Source of the DNA: Collinsella sp. | GTDB lineage: Bacteria; Actinomycetota; Coriobacteriia; Coriobacteriales; Coriobacteriaceae | Direction of reading: 5' to 3' | DNA length: 64,000 nucleotides | Assembly (NCBI GenBank): GCA_019419505.1 | Contig: DXZS01000006.1 | Coordinates: 8,041-72,040 of the forward strand | Shown here: piece by piece, positions 42,910 through 52,388 of the stretch | Position numbering within the stretch: position 1 is the first letter of the stretch | How the letters are laid out: the number at the start of each line of letters is the position of its first letter | Program-made: the position numbers and the translations under genes | Notes under the pieces: model-generated | Database searches by the model: none | Told to the model about the DNA's origin: nothing | What the model saw: only the letters and a program-made list of their open reading frames with translations

Positions 42910-45714
42910 CTATAGCGAAACGGATCCGTTTTTCTTGATGCGGGCGAGTATGTTTTTGAGCTTGTTAAAGTCGAGCGGTTTGGACAGATGGGCGTTCATG
43001 CCGGCATCGTGTGCCGCCTTGGCGTCCTCGGCAAAGGCATTGGCGGTGAGCGCGATGATGGGGATATCGGCTGCATCGACCTTCTCGCTCAGACGAATCG
43101 CGCGGGTTGCCTCGTAGCCGTCCATGTCCGGCATCATAATGTCCATCAAAATGGCATCGAAGCTGCCGGCGGGATGCGACAGGTACAGATCGACGACTTC
43201 GTTGCCGTTGGCGGCGCGGGTGACCACGACGCCCTCGGATTCTAGCAGCGCCTGGGCAATCTCGGCATTCAATTCGTTGTCTTCGGCGAGCAGTACGTTC
43301 ATGTTGGCGAGCGAGCAGTCGGGCGCACTCTCAACCGTATTCGCCCGCTCCTGGGGATTCTCGTCGATATCGAGCGGAATCTCCACGTAGAACGAGGTGC
43401 CCACATGGAGCTCACTGGTGACTTCGATGGTGCCGCCCATCAGTTCAATAAGCGACTTGACGATTGGCATGCCCATGCCGGTTCCTTGGAACTTGCTGCG
43501 CGCATCGTCACCTTCTTGGGCAAACGGCTCATAGATATGCTTTAAAAACTTGGGAGTCATGCCAATGCCGGTATCCGAAACGTTAAAGCAAAAGAGCGCG
43601 CGCCCGTTATCGAGTGGCTTGGTCTTTGAGCTAAAGGTGACGGAGCCGCCGTGCTTGTTGTACTTAATGCTGTTGTCTAACAGGTTGATCATGATCTGTC
43701 GGATATGGGTGGGACTGCCGATCATGTATGGCCCCGTGGCGTACGGCAGACTATTGTCCTGCATGGTGATGCCGTTACTGGACGCGCGGAGCTTGCACAG
43801 CACCAGCGTATCGTCACAGAGCTTTTTGAGGTTAAAAGGCGCATGCTCCAGTGTTAGCTTGCGGTCTTCGATTTTGCCCATCTCGAGGATGTCGTTAATC
43901 AGCGAGAGCAGGTGATTGGCGGCAACGCGCGCCTTGGCACGGCTCTCGCGGGCGACCTGGATATCGCCTTCCTTCAATTCCTCGATCTCGATAAGGCCCA
44001 GGATACCGTTGAGCGGCGTACGGATGTCGTGGCTCATGCGCGTGAGGAATGCCGTCTTAGCGGCGTTGGCAGCATCGGCTTTTTTGCGCTCGGTTCGAGC
44101 GCGCGCGAGTGCCCAGATGAGCAGGACGATGCCGACCGACAACATACCGATGAGGGTAGCTGCAATGGCGGTGCGGTTGCGATAAAGGAATTGAAGCGTG
44201 TTGGATTCCTGGGCCGTGTACGACGTGGAGGAGTAATTGCTTGCGGAGAGCGATTCTCCGGCATTGATGATGCCCTTGTTGATGATTCCCAGCAGCTCGG
44301 GCTTTCCGCGCGAAATCCAGCACGAGAGCTCGCAGGTGTCAGGGAGCTCGACCGTCTCGCAGTCTTCGAGATCATAACGATCGCCGAGGGTTTTTACGCG
44401 TGAACTGGGAGCGACGACGCAGCGCGCCGTTCCCCTCCTGAGGGCGTCGAACGCTTCATCGTCGGATCGGTATTCGGTCACGGTCGCTGTGGGGAACAGA
44501 CTTTCAAGTACTTTTCGGTTGATAAACGATGATTTGGTACAGGCGATGTTCTGAAGGTCTTTGTTCAGGTTGCTTCCGCTGTGGATGGCGGTGAGGGATA
44601 TGGTCCCCAACGATACCGACTGCACAACGCCTGATTGCTCGGCAAACCAGTAATCTCGGTATACCGGCAGCGCGACGTCTACGCTTCCCTTTGACAGGGC
44701 CTTTGACATCATCTTGTAGCTATCAAAGGCGACGGTTTTGACCGTAATGCCAAATTTATCGTGCAGTGTCGTCGCAAGCGATGCGAGCGAGCCTTCCATT
44801 TTGCCGTCTTCGTCTTCGTTGCAGTAGGGGAGTTTGCCCGTAATGTAGCCGAGCGTGATGGTGTTGTCATTTGCTTTGAGCCAGGAACGTTCGGGGCCGT
44901 TGAGCGATGATGAACCGCTGTTTTGGGCCGAGTAGTTAGATTTGACTTCGTCGATATAGCGTGGGTTGACGCGGGCGATTGCCGACATGGCGGCATTGAT
45001 GTCGTCCATCAGGTCGGGGCGGCTTTTGGGGACGGCAAAATAGTAGTCGCTCGAACCAATGTAGAACATGGGGGAGGCGCTGGGCGACGAGGTCGTGTCG
45101 TTCATGATGATGGCATCGACCTCGTTGTTTGTGAGCGCGTCAAAGAGGGCGCTGCCGGTGTCGATTTCTTTATAGGTGCAGGTGACGCCTTCGTCGGCGA
45201 GCCACTGCTGGCCGACGATAGTTTGCATAACGCCAGAGTTGCAGCCGATGGTGAGGCCTTGGAGCGCCTGGGGGTCACCCTTGGCCAGATCGTCGCGGTC
45301 GGGCCTGGCGTAGATGTAGTAGCGCTCGGTGCCCTCGGGGTTCGAGGAAAAGAGCAGCTTCTGCTCGCGTTCTGCCGAATACGAGATGTTGGGCATGAGG
45401 TCGATTTCGCCTGCTTCGAGCATGTCCATAAGCTCGGAGAAGGTGCCGCTAACGTATTCGTATTGCCAGCCCTTTGTGTAATACGAGAGGGTCTGGAGGT
45501 ACTCGTAGCCCCACCCCGAGAGTCGCTCGCCCGGCATGCCTTCCTGGAAGCCTTTGTTGTTGACGAGCCAGCCAACGCGGACCGTCTTGACCTGCTGGTC
45601 GGAGTCGGCGGCAAAGGCGGGGGCGGGCATGACGGCGCTCAGTATGGCGAGCGCGGCAAGCGCGACGGCCAGGGTGCGATATAGAGCCAAGCGAAGGACG
45701 GCGGAAGGTTTCAC
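42910..45714 (-). CDS. Hybrid histidine kinase with two fused amino-acid-binding domains
   Basis: A 934-residue sensor. After a signal peptide (LAVALAALAILSAVMPAPAFA) come two SBP_bac_3 domains in tandem (first: VRVGWLVNNKGFQEGMPG; second: ITLGYITGKLPYCNEDEDGK with DRYDLEDCETVELPD). TM is about 535-555 (IAATLIGMLSVGIVLLIWAL). HisKA His is about residue 562 (TRMSHDIRTPLNGI); ATPase core NLLDNSIKYN and GTGMGMPI; receiver Asp near 857 in ILMDIMMPDMDGY. I favour the GTG at 45714, which has AGGA six bases upstream and gives a normal signal peptide; the ATG at 45747 is possible. The output partner is not in the window. Confidence 0.9.
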   Translation of the reverse strand: MKPSAVLRLALYRTLAVALAALAILSAVMPAPAFAADSDQQVKTVRVGWLVNNKGFQEGMPGERLSGWGYEYLQTLSYYTKGWQYEYVSGTFSELMDMLEAGEIDLMPNISYSAEREQKLLFSSNPEGTERYYIYARPDRDDLAKGDPQALQGLTIGCNSGVMQTIVGQQWLADEGVTCTYKEIDTGSALFDALTNNEVDAIIMNDTTSSPSASPMFYIGSSDYYFAVPKSRPDLMDDINAAMSAIARVNPRYIDEVKSNYSAQNSGSSSLNGPERSWLKANDNTITLGYITGKLPYCNEDEDGKMEGSLASLATTLHDKFGITVKTVAFDSYKMMSKALSKGSVDVALPVYRDYWFAEQSGVVQSVSLGTISLTAIHSGSNLNKDLQNIACTKSSFINRKVLESLFPTATVTEYRSDDEAFDALRRGTARCVVAPSSRVKTLGDRYDLEDCETVELPDTCELSCWISRGKPELLGIINKGIINAGESLSASNYSSTSYTAQESNTLQFLYRNRTAIAATLIGMLSVGIVLLIWALARARTERKKADAANAAKTAFLTRMSHDIRTPLNGILGLIEIEELKEGDIQVARESRAKARVAANHLLSLINDILEMGKIEDRKLTLEHAPFNLKKLCDDTLVLCKLRASSNGITMQDNSLPYATGPYMIGSPTHIRQIMINLLDNSIKYNKHGGSVTFSSKTKPLDNGRALFCFNVSDTGIGMTPKFLKHIYEPFAQEGDDARSKFQGTGMGMPIVKSLIELMGGTIEVTSELHVGTSFYVEIPLDIDENPQERANTVESAPDCSLANMNVLLAEDNELNAEIAQALLESEGVVVTRAANGNEVVDLYLSHPAGSFDAILMDIMMPDMDGYEATRAIRLSEKVDAADIPIIALTANAFAEDAKAAHDAGMNAHLSKPLDFNKLKNILARIKKNGSVSL

Positions 45715-45801
45715 ATGAAATCCTATCGAGTTGAGACAGTTTCGCATAAGGATACCAGCTCAGCATGCTTAGTCGGCAGCTGAGCGCTAAACGGTCCCGC
45801 C

Positions 45802-45830
45802 CGGCACTTGGGGACAGTCCCTAACTGCCG
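45802..45830. repeat. Imperfect GGGAC-core palindrome
   Basis: CGGCACTTGGGGAC and GTCCCTAACTGCCG flank one A; 12 of 14 positions pair. It lies just before the larger palindrome at 45838 and belongs to the same dispersed family. Confidence 0.75.
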
Positions 45831-45837
45831 GTTGGGT

Positions 45838-45891
45838 AGTCATTGGGGACGTTCTTAAATGACTAGTCAAACAAGAACGTCCCCAATGACT
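45838..45891. repeat. Palindromic element with 19-bp perfect arms
   Basis: AGTCATTGGGGACGTTCTT (45838-45856) is mirrored exactly at 45873-45891. The loop contains GACTAGTC, as in the copy at 35623-35668. It lies between divergent genes, so it is not a simple terminator. Confidence 0.9.
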
Positions 45892-45962
45892 GGTTCCGTT
45901 TGCGGGGGAGGCGTGGGACAATACCGAGCGAATGTGATTGGGCGTCTGGAAAAGGGGTCGCG

Positions 45963-46388
45963 ATGAACAAGTTGAGGACGCTTGCCGACGTGTTGCGCCA
46001 GGCTGGCTTTGCACGCATCACGGGCCTGTTTCTTATTTTCTATCTGCTTTGCTCGACGGCTGTCTGGCTGTCCGAGCCCACGACCCTCACGTTTGGCGAT
46101 GGTCTCTGGTTTAGCTTTGAGACGGTCTCGACGATTGGCTTTGGCGATATCCCCGCTGAAACGCCGGTTGCCCGCGGCATTACCGTTATCCTAAGCGTCA
46201 TCAGTATCTTCTATATCGCCATGCTTACGGGCGTGGCGGTGAACTACTGCAATACGCTTATCAAGATGCGCCAAAAGGACACCATGGCGCGCTTTATGGA
46301 CGATCTTGAGCATTTGGAAGAGCTCGATCGTGACGAGCTCGCCGATCTTTCGCGTCGCGTGCGCGAGTATCGTCGACGCCAGCGCTAG
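45963..46388 (+). CDS. Two-helix potassium channel protein
   Basis: A 141-residue ion-channel family protein. TM1 is about 20-38 (GLFLIFYLLCSTAVWL), the pore helix leads to the selectivity filter TIGFGD (about residue 60-65), and TM2 is about 78-100 (ITVILSVISIFYIAMLTGVAV). It ends in a charged cytoplasmic helix (MDDLEHLEELDRDELADLSR). TIGFGD is the potassium-filter signature, so it likely forms a tetrameric K+ pore. There is no RCK ligand domain. The ATG at 45963 follows a G-rich site. Confidence 0.9.
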   Translation: MNKLRTLADVLRQAGFARITGLFLIFYLLCSTAVWLSEPTTLTFGDGLWFSFETVSTIGFGDIPAETPVARGITVILSVISIFYIAMLTGVAVNYCNTLIKMRQKDTMARFMDDLEHLEELDRDELADLSRRVREYRRRQR

Positions 46389-46424
46389 AACGGGCGCCGC
46401 GCGTCACGACGAGGGGGACTGAAT

Positions 46425-46958
46425 ATGAATATCACGGTATACCTGGGCGCCAGCGTTGGTAACGACCCAGCATTTCTGCCTGCGGTGCAAGAGCTGGGCA
46501 ACTGGATTGGCTCCAACGGGCACGCGCTGGTGTACGGCGGCTCCAAGTCGGGCCTGATGGGTGCGCTTGCCGATAGCGTGCTCGATGCTGGCGGACACGT
46601 GACGGGTGTTGAGCCGAGCTTTTTTATCGAGGCCGAGTTTCAACATGACGGTATCGACGACCTTATCGTGACGAGCGATATGGCGGAGCGCAAGGCCAAG
46701 ATGATCGAGCTCGGCGATGCGTTCATCGCATTTCCGGGCGGCACGGGCACGCTCGAGGAGATTGCTGAGGTCATGTCCGCGGTGTCGTTGGGGCACCTGA
46801 GTGCTCCGTGCATCCTGTATAACCTTGACGGTTACTACAACGACCTCAAGGCGCTGCTCGGGCACATGATTGATAAGGGGCTTTCGAGCCCGAGGCGCCA
46901 GCACGGCATCTACTTTGCCGACGATTTGCCCGAGATTGCCTCGATTATCAACGGATAA
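46425..46958 (+). CDS. LOG-family phosphoribohydrolase
   Basis: A 177-residue LOG/TIGR00730-type protein with a Rossmann fold: VYLGAS near the start, VYGGSKSGLMG and the catalytic PGGTGTLEE (residues 104-112). The family hydrolyses nucleoside 5'-monophosphates such as cytokinin riboside monophosphates to base and ribose phosphate; in bacteria the physiological substrate is often unclear. GAGGGGG precedes the ATG. It sits 36 bases after the potassium channel and may be co-transcribed. Confidence 0.9.
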   Translation: MNITVYLGASVGNDPAFLPAVQELGNWIGSNGHALVYGGSKSGLMGALADSVLDAGGHVTGVEPSFFIEAEFQHDGIDDLIVTSDMAERKAKMIELGDAFIAFPGGTGTLEEIAEVMSAVSLGHLSAPCILYNLDGYYNDLKALLGHMIDKGLSSPRRQHGIYFADDLPEIASIING

Positions 46959-47083
46959 GTCTTGAGCCTGCCCCACTATGGCTCCCAATGGTGCCGTTTG
47001 CGGCGCAGGTGGTTGGCTCGTTCGGGCAACGCTCGCTCTACAATAAAACGTATCTATGTCGACTTTGACCGCGGGAGGACCCG

Positions 47084-48388
47084 ATGGATAACCTTGCCAA
47101 ACCCACGAACCGAGCGCTGTTTTTGGTCAGCGTTGCCGTGACCGGTGCACTCGCGGGTGCCGCAGTCTGGCTGTTCTTTTTTGCGATGGAGCACGGTATC
47201 GACTATCTATGGACTGAGATTCCGCACGCGCTGGGCGTCGCTTCGCCCGAGCTTGCCAGCGGCCCGTTTGGCTTTCTGCCGTACCCGTTTTTTGTCTGCC
47301 TGCTGGGCGGCCTGTTAATCGGTCTGTACGAAAAGATGACAGGCACCAAGACCGATGACCTCAACCAGGTGATGGCTAAGGTTAAGCAAGACGGGCGCTA
47401 CCCGTACGACAACCTGGGCAAGCTTTCGCTCGCGGCATTGCTGCCGCTGCTGTTTGGCGGAAGCATTGGACCGGAGGCCGGCCTGACCGGCGTTATCGCC
47501 GGTCTGTGCAGCTGGGTCGGCGACCGCATGCGTCGCTTTGGCGCCGAGTTTAGGGAGCTCACGTTGCTGGGCACCCAGGCTGCCCTGACGGCGCTCTTTA
47601 CCGCGCCCGTCTTTGGCTTTGTGGCGCCGCTTGCCGGTAGCACCGACGGCCAGGGTGAAGACGCCGACGATGAGTCCGCGTCCGGCGAGATCACCATCAA
47701 GCTGCCCAAGGCGCAAAAGACGGTGGTCTACGGTATTGCGATTGCCGGCGGTCTGGGCACCTACCTGCTGCTTGGACAGCTTGTGGGCGGCGGCATGGGC
47801 ATGCCCAGGTTCGAGTCCGCCGAGGTGGGCAACCTAGAGCTTACCTGGCTCGTCCCTCTGTCGTTGATCGGCACCGTCTGCGGCTGGCTGTACTTTGTCT
47901 CTGAGCATGCAAGCGAGGCACTGTCCCATGCAATAGGGGAGCGTCCTGTCGTCAAGGCCATGCTGGCCGGTCTGGCACTCGCCATCTGTGGCACGGTCCT
48001 GCCCTATACCATGTTTGCCGGCGAGACCCAGGCCGACGTGCTCATGGAAACCTATCTTACCATCCCCGCCGGTGTGCTTATCGCGACCGGTCTTGTTAAG
48101 GCCATGCTGACGCCCGCCCTCATCAACCTTGGTTGGCGCGGCGGTCACTTCTTCCCGGTTATCTTCTCGGGCGTAAGCCTGGGCTATGGCCTTGCCATCC
48201 TCACCGGCGCAGATCCGGTCTTTTGCGTCGCCGTCTGCACGGCATCGACGATGGGTGCGGTCATGCGCCAGCCGGTCATGGTCGTGGGCCTGCTGCTCAT
48301 GTGCTTCCCACTCAAGGGTATCGTCTGCATGATCATCGCCGCCGTCATCGCCGCCGGCATTCCACTGCCCAAGCCGCTGCGCAAGTAG
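47084..48388 (+). CDS. ClC-family chloride channel/antiporter
   Basis: A 434-residue polytopic membrane protein of the voltage-gated chloride channel family. GSIGPEAGLTG (about residue 126-136) is the ClC GxGPE signature and NLGWRGGHFFPVIFSG (about 347) the GxFxP-like one. A charged insert, DGQGEDADDESASGEITIKL, lies mid-protein in a cytoplasmic loop. The family moves chloride or fluoride, some in exchange for protons; the specific ion cannot be read here. GGGAGG precedes the ATG. Confidence 0.9.
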   Translation: MDNLAKPTNRALFLVSVAVTGALAGAAVWLFFFAMEHGIDYLWTEIPHALGVASPELASGPFGFLPYPFFVCLLGGLLIGLYEKMTGTKTDDLNQVMAKVKQDGRYPYDNLGKLSLAALLPLLFGGSIGPEAGLTGVIAGLCSWVGDRMRRFGAEFRELTLLGTQAALTALFTAPVFGFVAPLAGSTDGQGEDADDESASGEITIKLPKAQKTVVYGIAIAGGLGTYLLLGQLVGGGMGMPRFESAEVGNLELTWLVPLSLIGTVCGWLYFVSEHASEALSHAIGERPVVKAMLAGLALAICGTVLPYTMFAGETQADVLMETYLTIPAGVLIATGLVKAMLTPALINLGWRGGHFFPVIFSGVSLGYGLAILTGADPVFCVAVCTASTMGAVMRQPVMVVGLLLMCFPLKGIVCMIIAAVIAAGIPLPKPLRK

Positions 48389-48392
48389 TACA

Positions 48393-48423
48393 GTGGCGCA
48401 CGCCGGGGACATGCCCTTTGCCA
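48393..48423. repeat. Weak GGGGACATGCCC palindrome
   Basis: GTGGC and GCCAC flank GGGGACATGCCC directly after the ClC stop. Pairing is imperfect. It is a likely degraded member of the GGGAC palindrome family. Confidence 0.4.
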
Positions 48424-48478
48424 CGGATTTGCGGGGAGGGGGGGCGATCGCGTCCTTCGCGGATTGAGACTCGTGTGG

Positions 48479-49177
48479 CTACAGATCGCGTACTCGATAA
48501 ACCTTGGTGCTGACGGTGCAGCTGATTGCGCATAGTGCGAGCACCAGTACGGCAATTCCTGCACACAGACAGCCAAGGACGGCAGGATCGGGATTCGCCC
48601 CGGCAATCGACATGAGCCAGTTGCTGATGGGGTTGGAGGAGCTCAGCGCTGCCATGGTAAGGCATCCGAGTAGGGCAAACAGGCCAACGGATAGGCGCAG
48701 TGCCTCCATGTGTCCAAATCGGAAGAACAGCGGCTGTGCCAAGAACACCATCATGAGGGAGATGAGCATCGATGCTGCCGAGGCAATTGCGATCTCAAAG
48801 ATGGTTTGTCCTGTCGAGGCCACGCCCGCGCTGTTGAAGAACGGAAGGGCGATGATGTTCAAAAGCACGGCGGCGCAGGCCATGATGGCCGAGAAGACAA
48901 CGATGCACAGGTAGCGTGCGCAAATTATGTCTTTGCGCGTGAGAGGCAGCGTTGCCCGATAACGCTCCCATCCGTTTTGATTGTCGAAGCCGGCCAGCGA
49001 GCTCATGACCATGATGGGCGACATGGCGCTGACCGCGCAGGCGCCGGCGCTCATGCCGGAATCGCCATCCGACGCGTTGGCAAGGGTTAGCACGACGAAG
49101 ATGAACAGGCCGACGCCCGCGATGCTCGGGGTGAGCGTGCGAACGATGGCGAGCTCGGACATAAAGGCGCGTTTCAT
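48479..49177 (-). CDS. ABC-2-type permease
   Basis: A 232-residue membrane protein with about six helices (ITPSIAGVGLFIFVVLTLAN-like start, SPIMVMSSLAGFDNQNGWERYRATLPLTR, LISLMMVFLAQPLFF, VLGCLCAGIAVLVLALCAIS). The segment FDNQNGWERYRATLPLTRKD is typical of ABC-2 permeases of the YtrC/BcrB type. It overlaps the ATPase gene by 4 bases, and the two form the exporter controlled by the GntR regulator at the start of the operon. Such GntR/ABC-2 operons often respond to cell-envelope antibiotics. The substrate is unknown. Confidence 0.9.
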   Translation of the reverse strand: MKRAFMSELAIVRTLTPSIAGVGLFIFVVLTLANASDGDSGMSAGACAVSAMSPIMVMSSLAGFDNQNGWERYRATLPLTRKDIICARYLCIVVFSAIMACAAVLLNIIALPFFNSAGVASTGQTIFEIAIASAASMLISLMMVFLAQPLFFRFGHMEALRLSVGLFALLGCLTMAALSSSNPISNWLMSIAGANPDPAVLGCLCAGIAVLVLALCAISCTVSTKVYRVRDL

Positions 49178-50055
49178 TTCGAAGCCCCTTTCAGCATGAG
49201 GCGCAGATAGTCATCAATGGTTGCCCGATCGCAGGGAATCTCTGGGAAGGCCTCGAGCGTTTCGCGACGGTTGGGCACGAGCACGTCCACGCTATAGGCG
49301 TGGTGGACGGCACGGGCGCCTTCGACGCAAGCCATAAGCTCGGCGGCCTGTGCTTGGGTACAGTGGGCGATGCCGACGCGGTCGGTAATGTCCTCGCGCG
49401 GCAGGTCAAAAATAATCGAGCCGTTATCGATGCAGATGACGCGGTCGGCGGCGCGATCGAGGTCGGACGTAATATGGCTCGAGAGCAGCACGCTGTGCAG
49501 GCCGTCGGAAACAAAGGCGAGCAGCTCATCGAGCAGCTCCTCGCGTGCCATGGGATCGAGGCCCGCGGTGGCTTCGTCCAAAACGAGCAGCTTGGCCTGG
49601 TGGCTGAGCGCGCAGGCAAGCTGCAGTTTCATGCCCATGCCGCGGGAGAGGTCCTTGACCTTTGTCTTGGGATCGAGGCCAAATCGGTCGATGAATCCGG
49701 CGAACGTTTTGCGGTCCCACGTGGGGTACGCCGGGCCTACGAGTGCCTCGATCTGGCCCACCTTGAGCGTTGAAGGGAAAGGACACGTGTCCAGCACGAG
49801 ACCGACACGGGTGCGCAAGCAGCGCTGCGCTTCACCGGGTGCGTCGGCGCCACAGCGCTGCCCAAACAGGTGCACCTCGCCGGCATCGAGTTTGATAAGC
49901 CCGAGCGCGGCTCGAATCGTCGTTGTTTTGCCAGCGCCATTTGCGCCCACAAAGCCAACGATCTGGCCAGGCTCCACGGCAAGCGTGACGTCACGCAGCG
50001 AAAAACGGTCGCTCACACGGCGTGAAATGCCTTTGAGTTCTAAAAGGTTTTGCAT
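49174..50055 (-). CDS. ABC transporter ATPase (YtrB-type)
   Basis: A 293-residue ABC ATPase. Walker A is GANGAGKTT, signature LSRGM in KVKDLSRGMGMKLQLACALS, Walker B LLVLDEATAGLD and the switch His in LLSSHI. The C-terminal extension (about 225-290) is typical of single-gene drug/bacitracin-like exporters. A purine-rich site (GAAAGG) precedes the ATG. It pairs with the ABC-2 permease and follows the GntR regulator. Confidence 0.95.
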   Translation of the reverse strand: MQNLLELKGISRRVSDRFSLRDVTLAVEPGQIVGFVGANGAGKTTTIRAALGLIKLDAGEVHLFGQRCGADAPGEAQRCLRTRVGLVLDTCPFPSTLKVGQIEALVGPAYPTWDRKTFAGFIDRFGLDPKTKVKDLSRGMGMKLQLACALSHQAKLLVLDEATAGLDPMAREELLDELLAFVSDGLHSVLLSSHITSDLDRAADRVICIDNGSIIFDLPREDITDRVGIAHCTQAQAAELMACVEGARAVHHAYSVDVLVPNRRETLEAFPEIPCDRATIDDYLRLMLKGASK

Positions 50056-50078
50056 GGTATAGCCTTTCTTGCAGATGG

Positions 50079-50459
50079 CTACTGCATGGTTTCGGGGGCT
50101 ACCAGGTCGAGCATTTCGTGCAGCTTGTCGCGCGTGACGCCCAAGGCTTCGGCTTGGCTTGCCGCTTTCGCAAGCAGCTCTTCGATATGGCAGAGCTGGT
50201 TTTCGCGCAAGAGCTCCTGGTTGCCCTCGGCGACAAAACAGCCCTTGCCCTGCACGGTGCAGATAAACCCGAGCTGCTCCAGGTCGGCGTAGGCGCGCTT
50301 GGTGGTGATGACGCTCACGCCAAGATCGCTCGCGAGCGCACGGATGCTGGGGAGTTTGGCTCCCGCAGCGAGCGTGCCCGAAAGGATCTGAGCTTTGACC
50401 TGCGAGGCTATTTGCTCGTAGATGGGTTTATCGCTCGAATTGGATAGGATGATGTCCAC
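50079..50459 (-). CDS. GntR/YtrA-family regulator
   Basis: A 126-residue YtrA-subfamily regulator: KPIYEQIASQVKAQILSGTLAAGAKLPSIRALASDLGVSVITTKRAYADLEQLGFI is the GntR winged helix, and the short helical tail replaces the usual ligand domain. The start is GTG at 50459 with AAGGAG five bases upstream. It is the first gene of the ABC-2 operon. An inverted repeat 28-61 bases upstream is its probable operator. Confidence 0.95.
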   Translation of the reverse strand: MDIILSNSSDKPIYEQIASQVKAQILSGTLAAGAKLPSIRALASDLGVSVITTKRAYADLEQLGFICTVQGKGCFVAEGNQELLRENQLCHIEELLAKAASQAEALGVTRDKLHEMLDLVAPETMQ

Positions 50460-50486
50460 AGCGGCTCCTTAGCTGATGGGCTACAC

Positions 50487-50520
50487 GTGTATATAACCGG
50501 TAAGCACAGTATATATACAC
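50487..50520. promoter_or_regulatory. Putative GntR/YtrA operator
   Basis: GTGTATATA (50487-50495) and TATATACAC (50512-50520) form a perfect 9-bp inverted repeat with a 16-base spacer, just upstream of the GntR gene. The long AT-rich arms with TGTA/TACA ends fit YtrA-type operators. Confidence 0.7.
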
Positions 50521-50674
50521 TATGCACAGTTATGCAAGAGGCAAATACGGATTGGGCCGGCTGCCTAGGCCCCAACTGATGAATTTGTCCTGATAGGCGC
50601 CCTAGAGCGGGATTTCGCGGCTACAATAGTGCGGTTACAACGACGTAATGCACTCAATGCAAGAAAGGATCCGC

Positions 50675-52288
50675 ATGGCAAGCCTGTCGGATGAAATCTC
50701 GTCGCGCCGCACATTCGCGATCATCAGCCACCCGGACGCCGGTAAGACCACACTTACCGAGAAGCTGCTGCTCTATACCGGCAGCATCCAGACTGCCGGC
50801 TCGGTCAAGGGCAAGAGCTCGGCCAAGCATGCCGTCTCGGACTGGATGGACATCGAGAAGGAGCGCGGTATTTCCGTTACTTCCTCGGTGCTGCAGTTCA
50901 CCTACAACGGCGCCTGCGTCAACATCCTCGATACCCCCGGCCACCAGGACTTCTCGGAGGATACCTACCGTACCCTTATGGCCGCCGACGCTGCTGTTAT
51001 GGTCATCGACGGCGCCAAGGGCGTCGAGGCCCAGACCAAAAAGCTCTTTAAGGTCTGTACGCTGCGCCACATTCCCATCTTCACCTTTGTGAACAAGCTC
51101 GACCACGAGGCTCGCGATCCGTTTGAGCTCATGGAAGAGATCGAGAACGTCCTGGGCATCAATACGTATCCCATGAACTGGCCGATCGGCAGCGGCCGCA
51201 ACTTCCGCGGCGTGTTCGATCGTCAGACCCGTCGCGTCATTGCCTTCGAGGGCGACGGCCACGCCAACGCCACCAAGAAGGTCGCCGAGGTCGAGGCCGA
51301 GCTGGGCGACCCTGCCATGGATGAGCTCATCGGCGAGGAGAACCATAAGAACCTGATGGACGACATCGAGCTGCTCGATGGCGCTGGCGACGAGCTCGAC
51401 TTGGATGCTGTGGCCTGCGGCAAGCTGAGCCCGGCGTTCTTTGGCTCGGCGCTCACCAACTTTGGCGTGGAGCCCTTCCTCAAGGAGTTCCTGCGTCTGG
51501 CCCCGACGCCGCGCGCCTATACCGATACGCTCACCAGCGAGCCGGTCGATCCCTGCCGCGACGACTTTAGCGGCTTTGTGTTTAAGATCCAGGCCAACAT
51601 GGACAAGAACCACCGCGACCGCATCGCCTTTGTGCGCATTTGCTCGGGCAAGTTCGAGCGCGGCATGGACGCCTTCCACGTGCAGGGCAACCGCAAGCTT
51701 AAGCTTGCTACTGGCACCTCGATGATGGCCGATGACCGTGCGATTGTTGACGAGGCGTACGCGGGCGATATCGTGGGCCTGTTCGATCCGGGTATCTTTA
51801 GCATCGGCGACACTGTGTGCTCTGGCAAGCGCCACGTGCAGTATCCGCAGATCCCGACGTTTGCCCCCGAGATGTTCGCTCGCATTACGCAGGTCGACAC
51901 GCTCAAGCGCAAGCAGTTCGTCAAGGGCATGGAGGAGCTTGCCCAGGAGGGTGCCATCCAGATCTTCCGCGAGCTGGGTGCCGGCATGGAGAGCGTCATC
52001 GTGGGCGTGGTCGGCGTGCTGCAGTTTGAGGTACTCGAGCGCCGCCTCAAGGCCGAGTACCGTGTTGAGGTTCGTCGCCAGCCACTGCCCTATACGGACA
52101 TCCGCTGGATCCAGAACGACCCCGACACCATCGATATCCCGGGCCTTTCGCTCACGCGCGACACCCTGCGTGTCGAGGACATGCGCGGCGGTAAGCTGCT
52201 GCTGTTCACGAGCCCGTGGAACGTGGATTGGGCAACCGACCACAACCCCGACCTTATCCTGTCGGAGTTTGGCAACGTAGCGTTTTAA
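50675..52288 (+). CDS. prfC: Peptide chain release factor 3
   Basis: A 537-residue translational GTPase. G1 ISHPDAGKTT, switch I KERGISVTSSV, G3 LDTPGHQDFSEDTYR and G4 FVNKLDHEARDPFELM match RF3, and the C-terminal part FAPEMFARITQVDTLKRKQFVKGMEELAQEGAIQIF is diagnostic. RF3 recycles RF1/RF2 after termination. The ATG at 50675 has AAAGGA five bases upstream; two ATGs before it lack a site. It lies apart from other translation genes. Confidence 0.96.
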   Translation: MASLSDEISSRRTFAIISHPDAGKTTLTEKLLLYTGSIQTAGSVKGKSSAKHAVSDWMDIEKERGISVTSSVLQFTYNGACVNILDTPGHQDFSEDTYRTLMAADAAVMVIDGAKGVEAQTKKLFKVCTLRHIPIFTFVNKLDHEARDPFELMEEIENVLGINTYPMNWPIGSGRNFRGVFDRQTRRVIAFEGDGHANATKKVAEVEAELGDPAMDELIGEENHKNLMDDIELLDGAGDELDLDAVACGKLSPAFFGSALTNFGVEPFLKEFLRLAPTPRAYTDTLTSEPVDPCRDDFSGFVFKIQANMDKNHRDRIAFVRICSGKFERGMDAFHVQGNRKLKLATGTSMMADDRAIVDEAYAGDIVGLFDPGIFSIGDTVCSGKRHVQYPQIPTFAPEMFARITQVDTLKRKQFVKGMEELAQEGAIQIFRELGAGMESVIVGVVGVLQFEVLERRLKAEYRVEVRRQPLPYTDIRWIQNDPDTIDIPGLSLTRDTLRVEDMRGGKLLLFTSPWNVDWATDHNPDLILSEFGNVAF

Positions 52289-52388
52289 CGCATCGGCGCG
52301 GTGGCCCTGCGGGGCTGCCGCGCCGATTGCTTGCCTGATGCCGCGCGAGCGGCTATCATACCCACCGTCGTCTCAAGACCGGGGCGTC

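Noticed and set aside
50654..52243. A 529-codon minus-strand frame over prfC
   Set aside because: Antisense of a clear release factor 3 gene; composition is artefactual and no ribosome site fits.
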